Below, in pieces: positions 57,287-64,000 of a stretch of 64,000 nucleotides of DNA. The position numbers were made by a program, and so were the translations under genes. The notes under the pieces were generated by a model. It made no database searches. It was not told the origin of the DNA and saw only the letters and a program-made list of their open reading frames with translations. Each line of letters starts with the position of its first letter. Position 1 is the stretch's first letter. Source of the stretch: Photobacterium pectinilyticum (GTDB lineage Bacteria > Pseudomonadota > Gammaproteobacteria > Enterobacterales > Vibrionaceae). The stretch spans positions 1 through 64,000 of the forward strand of contig NZ_JANEYT010000005.1 in NCBI RefSeq assembly GCF_024357955.1, written 5' to 3'.

Positions 57287-58020
57287 AGACGTTGATTGTA
57301 ATGCTATTTGCCCTGCTACCGTCTCTGGCTATGGCGGCGGGCCCATCGGTGCCGTTGGATAAAGCAGGCAATGATCTGACGGATAAGGCTTCGCTGCAGC
57401 GTGGTGCCCAGACCTTCATGAACTACTGTTTCGGTTGTCACGCGACCCAATACCAGCGTTATGAACGAGTCGCAACGGATTTTGGCATCCCCTCTGATCT
57501 GATGATGGAAAACATGGTGTTTGATCCTGAAGCCAAGATTGGTGATCTGATGATCAATGCGATCCCGACTGAATACGCCGCGGCGTCTTTCGGTGCGCCT
57601 GCACCTGACTTGACCATGGTGGCCCGAGTTCGCGGCAGTGACTGGCTATATACCTACCTGCGTTCATTCTATGCGGATCCTAGCCGTCCGTTTGGGGTGA
57701 ACAACGTGGTTTTCCCAAGCGTGGGTATGCCTCATGTGCTGGAAGAGCTGCAAGGTGTGCCGAGCAAAGTGTACGAATCCCGCCTGATTGATGGCGAAGA
57801 AGTGCAGGTATATGTTGGTATCGAATCTGATGGAACGGGTGAGTTGAACGATGAAGAATATGATGAGGCTGTCCGTGATCTCGTCAATTTCCTCGAATAT
57901 TCAGCAGAGCCAATGAAATTAGAACGCCAGCGAATGGGTTACTGGGTTATGGGCTTTATCGTGATATTCTTTGTACTAACATTACTGTTGAAGAAAGAAT
58001 ATTGGCGTGATGTCCACTGA
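57283..58020 (+). CDS. petC: Cytochrome c1
   Basis: 245 residues with a signal peptide (LIVMLFALLPSLAMA), haem-binding CFGCH (about 47-51), the axial Met region (SVGMPHVL) and a C-terminal membrane anchor (about 217-236, YWVMGFIVIFFVLTLLL). It completes the bc1 complex, which passes electrons from ubiquinol to periplasmic cytochrome c. ATGA overlap with petB. Confidence 0.96.
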   Translation: MKTLIVMLFALLPSLAMAAGPSVPLDKAGNDLTDKASLQRGAQTFMNYCFGCHATQYQRYERVATDFGIPSDLMMENMVFDPEAKIGDLMINAIPTEYAAASFGAPAPDLTMVARVRGSDWLYTYLRSFYADPSRPFGVNNVVFPSVGMPHVLEELQGVPSKVYESRLIDGEEVQVYVGIESDGTGELNDEEYDEAVRDLVNFLEYSAEPMKLERQRMGYWVMGFIVIFFVLTLLLKKEYWRDVH

Positions 58021-58105
58021 TCAGGTAATCTAGTGGGTTAGAATCTCGCAATGGGGGCCGGTGCCCCCGTTGCTTTTTGTGTATTTAAGTATACTGGAGG
58101 GGTTA

Positions 58106-58744
58106 ATGGCTGTTGCTGCCAATAAACGCTCGGTGATGACTCTGTATTCTGATGCTTCTGACATCTACAGCCATCAGGTGCGTATCGTACTAGCAGAAAA
58201 AGGTGTAAGCGTTGAAATTGAGCTGGTTGACCCAAACAACCTGCCGGAAGATTTGCTTGACCTAAACCCGTACAACTCTGTGCCGACCTTGGTTGACCGT
58301 GAGCTTGCACTTTACCAAGCAAGTATCATTATGGAGTACTTGGATGAGCGTTTCCCTCATCCGCCATTGATGCCTGTTTACCCTGTTGCTCGTGGTAACA
58401 GCCGTTTGATGATGTACCGTATCGAACGTAACTGGTACACATTGGCTGAGAAAGTGAATAACGGCACAGCTGACGAGGCTGATAAAGCGCGTAAGCAACT
58501 GCGTGAAGAGCTGATGGCTCTTGCCCCAGTATTTGCTGAGTTCCCTTACTTCATGAGCGAAGAGTTCAGCTTGGTTGACTGTTACCTGGCACCGCTGTTG
58601 TGGCGTCTGCCTGAAATGGGTATCGAGCTGACTGGTGCTGGTGCCAAAGAAGTCAAAAACTACATGACTCGCGTATTTGAGCGTGACTCGTTCTTGGCCT
58701 CGTTGACTGAAGCAGAGCGCGAAATGCGTTTGGCTGGCAATTAA
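58106..58744 (+). CDS. sspA: Stringent starvation protein A
   Basis: A 212-residue glutathione-transferase-fold protein that binds RNA polymerase and helps acid and stationary-phase survival. It begins MAVAANKRSVMTLYSD and keeps RFPHPPLMPVYPVARG and the C-terminal VFERDSFLASLTEAEREMRL, nearly as in E. coli. The ATG has GGAGGGG upstream. It follows petC, the Vibrio arrangement. Confidence 0.97.
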   Translation: MAVAANKRSVMTLYSDASDIYSHQVRIVLAEKGVSVEIELVDPNNLPEDLLDLNPYNSVPTLVDRELALYQASIIMEYLDERFPHPPLMPVYPVARGNSRLMMYRIERNWYTLAEKVNNGTADEADKARKQLREELMALAPVFAEFPYFMSEEFSLVDCYLAPLLWRLPEMGIELTGAGAKEVKNYMTRVFERDSFLASLTEAEREMRLAGN

Positions 58745-59241
58745 TGATGGACATCGACAACATGACACCGCGTAGACCATATTTGTTGCGCGCTTTCTAT
58801 GATTGGCTGGTAGATAACGACTTGACCCCGCACTTGGTGGTTGATGCAACGCTACCGGGTGTCAAGGTTCCGATGGAATTTGTCAGTGATGGACAAATTG
58901 TCCTGAACGTTGCCCCGCGTGCGGTCGGTAATTTGGAGCTGGGCAACGAGGCTATCAGCTTCAGTGCTCGCTTTAGTGGCCGACCTCATACGGTGATTGT
59001 CCCGCTTTATGCCGCTATGGCTATCTATGCCCGCGAAAACGGTGCTGGCACTATGTTCGAGCCAGAGCCTGCTTATGCGACTGATATGGCTGACATTGAA
59101 GAGGTGGAAGGTATTGTTGAAGAGCAACCTCAGGAAGCGCTTGCGCCTGTTGAGGCGGTGACTGAAGCTGTATCTGAATCCGAACCCGATGATGAGCCAC
59201 CGCGCCCTCGTGGCCGCCCAAGCCTCCGCGTAGTGAAATAA
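58744..59241 (+). CDS. sspB: ClpXP adaptor SspB
   Basis: Delivers ssrA-tagged and other proteins to ClpXP. 165 residues: a folded tag-binding domain (about 1-110, RRPYLLRAFYDWLVDNDLTP), a long acidic Glu/Pro/Ala-rich linker, and the C-terminal ClpX-binding peptide RGRPSLRVVK. Two adjacent ATGs (58744 and 58747) are possible. Overlaps sspA stop by one base. Confidence 0.96.
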   Translation: MMDIDNMTPRRPYLLRAFYDWLVDNDLTPHLVVDATLPGVKVPMEFVSDGQIVLNVAPRAVGNLELGNEAISFSARFSGRPHTVIVPLYAAMAIYARENGAGTMFEPEPAYATDMADIEEVEGIVEEQPQEALAPVEAVTEAVSESEPDDEPPRPRGRPSLRVVK

Positions 59242-59272
59242 TCACGCCGTAAACGTGGTGAAGTCAACGCAT

Positions 59273-59300
59273 AAAAAAACGCAGCTATCGCTGCGTTTTT
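59273..59300. terminator. Bidirectional terminator between sspB and dolP
   Basis: AACGCAGC (59278-59285) pairs with GCTGCGTT (59290-59297) around TATC, flanked by A and T runs, between convergent genes. Confidence 0.9.
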
Positions 59301-59331
59301 CTTTTCTGGGTCCATTCTTTTGACGCTAACC

Positions 59332-59871
59332 TTAGTCCTCAGGGTATTCAAACACCTTAACGACTTTCTTTACGCCAGACACATTGCGGGCGATATCGGC
59401 GGCAACGTTACCCTGCTCACGGCTGATATAGCCGAGCAGGAACACCTCCTGACCTTCGGTGACTACCTTGATGGTCGCATCCCGCAACTGTTTGCTTCCG
59501 ATGATCTGGGCCTTAACCTTGGTGGTCAGCCAGCTGTCTTTGCTGACTTCACCCATCAAGGGTAATGGGCGGATCTGGAGCTGGTTGTATACCGTGTTGA
59601 CGTTTTTCAGCTCACGCACTTGTTGTTCGAGCTGGCGGCTGTAGGCCTGATCGGTAGCCTGGCCGACCAGCAATACTTTTCCTTCCACGGCAATAGCATT
59701 TACCCGGGTATGCTGTCGGTAAGGCGGCTTGTTGGCCAGACCGCCGACTTCCATTTCGATTTCTTGGTCATGCCATTGCTGGGTGACCGAGCGGTTGTCA
59801 GCCGGGTCTAAAGCGGCACAAGCCTGTAGGCCGAATGCCAGCAGGAGAACAAATAGCGAACGCCAGTTCAT
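59332..59871 (-). CDS. dolP: Outer-membrane BON-domain lipoprotein DolP (YraP)
   Basis: A 179-residue lipoprotein with signal peptide and lipobox LQAC (lipidated Cys about residue 18) and two BON domains (about 45-110 and 115-179, IAVEGKVLLVGQATDQAYSR and IKVVTEGQEVFLLGYISREQ). DolP binds anionic phospholipid and supports BAM at the division site. Last of the lpoA-yraN-diaA-dolP run. Confidence 0.95.
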   Translation of the reverse strand: MNWRSLFVLLLAFGLQACAALDPADNRSVTQQWHDQEIEMEVGGLANKPPYRQHTRVNAIAVEGKVLLVGQATDQAYSRQLEQQVRELKNVNTVYNQLQIRPLPLMGEVSKDSWLTTKVKAQIIGSKQLRDATIKVVTEGQEVFLLGYISREQGNVAADIARNVSGVKKVVKVFEYPED

Positions 59872-59892
59872 GGTTTACCTTCCTTGTTGAGC

Positions 59893-60486
<594 letters not shown>

Positions 60487-60855
60487 TTAACCTTCTACTA
60501 GGATGTTGGTAAACCATTCGATCTGTGGGGGGATACCTTCGAGCGATACCACATCAAATCGAAACTCTGTGTGTTCAATGGCGAAGCCATTTTTCTTAAG
60601 CCAAAATAAGGCTGCACGCTTAACGCGTTGCTGTTTGCGCCAGTTTACCGCTTCTGCGGCCGAACCGTAATGGTTGTTTTTACGGAATTTAACTTCGACG
60701 AAGACCCAGCACTGTTTATCGCGCATGATCAGGTCTATTTCGCCGTTGCGGCATTGGAAGTTACGGGTGTGAGATTGCAGGCCATGGCGGCAGAGATACT
60801 GCTCGGCCATAGCCTCGTAGGTTTGCCCTTGCTGACGCTTATTGAGCGGACTCAA
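60487..60855 (-). CDS. yraN: UPF0102 endonuclease-fold protein YraN
   Basis: A 122-residue protein with a Holliday-junction-resolvase-like nuclease fold: Glu in NGEIDLIMRD and VFVEVKFRKN form the DxnExK-like site. Function unknown. It overlaps lpoA by 17 bp and precedes diaA by 3 bp. Confidence 0.93.
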   Translation of the reverse strand: MSPLNKRQQGQTYEAMAEQYLCRHGLQSHTRNFQCRNGEIDLIMRDKQCWVFVEVKFRKNNHYGSAAEAVNWRKQQRVKRAALFWLKKNGFAIEHTEFRFDVVSLEGIPPQIEWFTNILVEG

Positions 60856-62674
60856 TACCGTTCCCGGTATAGATAGCCCAGCTAAGCTTACGTTGGATCA
60901 CACACTCGTCATCCAGGCTGAGCTGGCCGGTATTGCCCTGGGTCGTGTAGTTATCGACCACACGCATCTGTGGCAGCTCGGACACCATTTTGTAGGCATC
61001 CATCCCGAAGGCATGAAGGCGGACATCGGTGTTTTGGCTGTCCGGCCACAATTCTTCATAGCGGTTCATGAAGTTGTGGTTGGCATCAATAAGTAGCGGG
61101 ATATCGCTAAACTCGATGCCGCGGATTTCTGATGTGTTGGCATCACGATCCGGGTAGCTGCGTGAGCTGGCGTACAGTTTCGGTTGCGAGGCATCCGGGT
61201 TGATGGCCACTTCGATAAACGGCTTGAGCAGGGTCAGCTCGTTGACATTGGCGATCAGGTACACCGCATCGGTATCACGGCGGCTACGTGGCTCGGCTTC
61301 AAGATCCATTCCCAGTACCTGCTGCATTTGCTTGATGCGGGCTTGGCTATCGGTCAAACCAAATACCGCGGCAATCTCCTGCTGGATCTGCTTGCGCGAG
61401 CTGAACTGGCGGGTTGCCGGTGTATTGCCGGTCAGTTGCTGCCATTGTTCGATAAAGGCATTGCTGACACGTCCGCCAAAGCTGTTGCCAGGAGCTAATA
61501 CCATCGGGTATTGGTGACCCTTGGCAAAGAGGTGGCGAGCAGCCTGCTCGGCTTCCTGCTCAGGAGAGAGAGAGAAGTAGCAGGCATTCTCTTGGGTCAA
61601 CTGGCTTGGATCTGGTTCATTGAGGGCTAACAGGGCAATGTTGCTGCTGTTGGAGCGCTGGAACTCGGTGATCTTGTTTTTGCGCAGAGGACCGATCACC
61701 ATCTCGACGCCGCTTTGCTCGAGCTTGGCCACAATCGTTGCCATGCTTTCGGCTTCCGTATCGTAGACGGTCAGCTCGGTTTGTGCCTCACGGCCGGTGT
61801 CGTCAAGCATGGCATTGATAAAGCCATCGCGGACCGCTTTGCCCGATTGCTCGAAACGGCCGGTGAGGGGCAGCAGCAGGGCAACATTATCGAGCTGGGC
61901 TATTTCCAGCGACATAATGCTGTCCAGATCGGTTGGCAGGTATTGATTCGCCGGGTGGTAAGGGTGACTGGCCAGCCAATCTTCGACCATGCCCTTGAGT
62001 TTGACTGGGCGCTGGGAGTAAGTGTTTTTCAGCACCGCCAGCTGGATCCAGCCACGCAGAACCTCTTCGTCACCGGTAAGGGTAACGGATTGGAGCTGGT
62101 TATTGCTGTAGTTGGACAAGTCCTGCCACAGATTCTGCCAGTTCGCGGCTTTCTGGTCATTGTTCAGGTACTGATCCAGTGCGGTACGCGAACGGGCTGC
62201 GTTGAGCGGCTGGTTGGTCTGACGGAAAAGCTCAGCCCGCAGCATGTGGTAGCGCAGGTACTGGCTGTCGGCCAGGGTCCACCATGGCTGGAAGTTCAGT
62301 GAATCAAGGGCGGCCTTAGGCTGGCCTTGCTGATAGCCCAGGGTCGCCCGTGCTAACTGCCATTCTGCCATCTGCAGCGGATCCATGTTCATCCGGCCTA
62401 GGCGGGTGGCAAGTTGGTTGGCTTGGCTCCACTGGCCTTCCTTGATTAGCGCTTTGAGCGCCAGGATATTCCAGTTGATGCTCTCGGCACCTTCACTTGA
62501 CTCGGCTTTGATCAGATAATTGGCTGCACTATCAGTAGCGGCAGCTGTAATATCGGTGGCCACGACAGGCTGGTTAGAGGTACTACAGCTTGCCAAAAGC
62601 ACGGCAAGGGCTACAGGGGCTAACAGTCGTGATACACTTTTACGCTTATGGGTAAAATTGAGCATTGAATTCAT
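60839..62674 (-). CDS. lpoA: Penicillin-binding protein activator LpoA
   Basis: Outer-membrane lipoprotein that crosses the periplasm to stimulate PBP1a. 611 residues: signal peptide with lipobox LLASC (lipidated Cys about residue 30), a TPR-like N-domain (about 45-250) and a periplasmic-binding-protein-like C-domain (about 255-600, VALLLPLTGRFEQSGKAVRD and VIGPLRKNKITEF). An ATG three codons in (MLNFTHKR) could be the start. It diverges from rsmI across 52 bp. Confidence 0.94.
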   Translation of the reverse strand: MNSMLNFTHKRKSVSRLLAPVALAVLLASCSTSNQPVVATDITAAATDSAANYLIKAESSEGAESINWNILALKALIKEGQWSQANQLATRLGRMNMDPLQMAEWQLARATLGYQQGQPKAALDSLNFQPWWTLADSQYLRYHMLRAELFRQTNQPLNAARSRTALDQYLNNDQKAANWQNLWQDLSNYSNNQLQSVTLTGDEEVLRGWIQLAVLKNTYSQRPVKLKGMVEDWLASHPYHPANQYLPTDLDSIMSLEIAQLDNVALLLPLTGRFEQSGKAVRDGFINAMLDDTGREAQTELTVYDTEAESMATIVAKLEQSGVEMVIGPLRKNKITEFQRSNSSNIALLALNEPDPSQLTQENACYFSLSPEQEAEQAARHLFAKGHQYPMVLAPGNSFGGRVSNAFIEQWQQLTGNTPATRQFSSRKQIQQEIAAVFGLTDSQARIKQMQQVLGMDLEAEPRSRRDTDAVYLIANVNELTLLKPFIEVAINPDASQPKLYASSRSYPDRDANTSEIRGIEFSDIPLLIDANHNFMNRYEELWPDSQNTDVRLHAFGMDAYKMVSELPQMRVVDNYTTQGNTGQLSLDDECVIQRKLSWAIYTGNGIESAQ

Positions 62675-62726
62675 TCAACTGTGACAAATTACTCTCTATA
62701 TTAATTGCAGATGAGATCTTAGACAA

Positions 62727-63587
62727 ATGAGTGAGACCAATTCATGCATGGTAGATGTCGCAACTTTGTACATCGTACCTACTCCAATCGGTAATTTGGC
62801 GGACATTACGCAGCGTGCATTGGACGTATTGGCAAATGTCGATTTGATTGCCGCCGAGGATACGCGACATACATCGCGCCTTCTGACCCATTTTTCGATC
62901 TCGACCCGCACCTTTGCGCTTCACGATCACAATGAACAGCAAAAAGCTGATTATCTGATCGAAAAACTTCAGGCCGGTACCAGTATCGCACTTGTGTCCG
63001 ATGCCGGTACGCCGCTGATCAGTGATCCAGGATACCATCTTGTCAATCGTTGTCGTCAGGCGGGTGTTAAAGTTGTCCCGCTGCCGGGGCCTTGTGCGGT
63101 TATTACTGCGCTTAGCGGTGCAGGCTTGCCGTCTGATCGTTTCAGCTTCGAAGGCTTCCTACCACCCAAGAGCAAGGGGCGTCGTGACCGTTTCCAGGAG
63201 CTGGCCGATGACGAGCGTACGATGATTTTCTATGAGTCACCGCACCGTATCACGGATTCTCTGGCTGATATGTTGGCCGTACTGGGTCCTGAGCGTCAGG
63301 TGGTCTTGGCTCGTGAGTTGACCAAAACCTTCGAGACAATTCACGGCGCACCGCTGGGTGAGTTGATCGACTGGCTTGGTGAAGACAGCAACCGTACCCG
63401 CGGTGAGATGGTCTTGCTGGTTGCGGGCCACCGTGCCGAGAAAGAAGATCTGCCGGCTGATGCCCTGCGTACACTGGGTCTGCTGGTTAAAGAGCTGCCA
63501 TTGAAAAAGGCTGCGGCCCTTACGGCAGAAATCCACGGAGTGAAGAAGAACGCGCTGTATAAGTGGGGATTGGAAAACCTCGACTAA
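62727..63587 (+). CDS. rsmI: 16S rRNA 2'-O-ribose C1402 methyltransferase RsmI
   Basis: 286-residue tetrapyrrole-methylase-fold enzyme that methylates the ribose of C1402 in the decoding centre. Conserved [49 protein letters not shown] and [16 protein letters not shown] are present. An ATG at 62748 is an alternative. A weak 5-bp hairpin ATGGC/GCCAT lies right after the stop (63587-63601). Confidence 0.96.
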   Translation: MSETNSCMVDVATLYIVPTPIGNLADITQRALDVLANVDLIAAEDTRHTSRLLTHFSISTRTFALHDHNEQQKADYLIEKLQAGTSIALVSDAGTPLISDPGYHLVNRCRQAGVKVVPLPGPCAVITALSGAGLPSDRFSFEGFLPPKSKGRRDRFQELADDERTMIFYESPHRITDSLADMLAVLGPERQVVLARELTKTFETIHGAPLGELIDWLGEDSNRTRGEMVLLVAGHRAEKEDLPADALRTLGLLVKELPLKKAAALTAEIHGVKKNALYKWGLENLD

Positions 63588-63667
63588 TGGCCTATAGCCA
63601 TCTTGTTGTTATTTCAACCGCCTCTGGATTTTGTAGGATTTTTCACTGGTAACTGTGAGCCAAGTCC

Positions 63668-63675
63668 TATACAAT
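63668..63675 (+). promoter_or_regulatory. Probable rnpB -10 element
   Basis: TATACAAT lies ten bases before the expected RNase P RNA 5' end. A convincing -35 was not found (TGGTAA at 17 bp), so this is tentative. Confidence 0.4.
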
Positions 63676-63684
63676 CGCCTGCCT

Positions 63685-64000
<316 letters not shown>

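Overview
The window is chromosomal core DNA of a gammaproteobacterium, most likely a member of the Vibrionaceae. The evidence is a full MSHA type IV pilus locus ending at mreBCD, a ubiquinol-cytochrome c reductase operon (petABC) between rplM-rpsI and sspAB, and proteins that closely resemble their Vibrio/Photobacterium counterparts. Codon use in most genes suggests a GC content near 50 percent, which would fit a high-GC Photobacterium, Grimontia or relative; the genus cannot be fixed from the sequence alone. No transposase, phage gene, CRISPR array, tRNA or rRNA was recognised.

Layout. 1-664: tail of an unknown ORF and a noncoding stretch with a possible small RNA. 665-1552: LysR regulator. 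1823-21483: MSHA locus, with mshH (CsrD-like), the biogenesis genes mshIJKLMNEGF, and then the pilin-like genes mshBACDOPQ. A hairpin after mshA probably lets the major pilin be made in excess of the downstream minor pilins. MshE carries the tandem 24-residue motif that binds c-di-GMP, so pilus extension is probably tied to that messenger. 21599-32465: mreBCD (cell shape), maf, rng, yhdP, a nitrilase-family amidase and tldD. darP lies on the other strand, followed by pmbA, the partner of tldD.

34792-44207 is one long minus-strand block, read from high to low coordinate: yrbG, kdsD, kdsC, lptC, lptA, lptB, rpoN, hpf, ptsN, rapZ, npr, then mgtE with its own likely promoter. It links Kdo synthesis and LPS transport with sigma-54, ribosome hibernation and the nitrogen PTS. 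Divergently, 44631-49254 holds mlaFEDCB, ibaG and murA (outer-membrane lipid asymmetry and peptidoglycan precursor). The 423-bp gap between the two blocks contains an unannotated 43-codon ORF with a perfect Shine-Dalgarno sequence.

49356-52539 (minus): degS, degQ and zapG. degQ has a near-consensus sigma-E promoter overlapped by a long inverted repeat. 52717-59241 (plus): zapE, rplM-rpsI, petABC, sspAB. 59332-62674 (minus): lpoA, yraN, diaA, dolP. rsmI follows on the plus strand, and the window ends inside rnpB (RNase P RNA).

I did not find a new defence or mobile system. The observations most worth checking are the 43-codon ORF, the inverted repeat on the degQ sigma-E promoter, the structured petABC leader, the CTAG-dense heptamer array after pmbA, and the composition drop over mshB-mshA.
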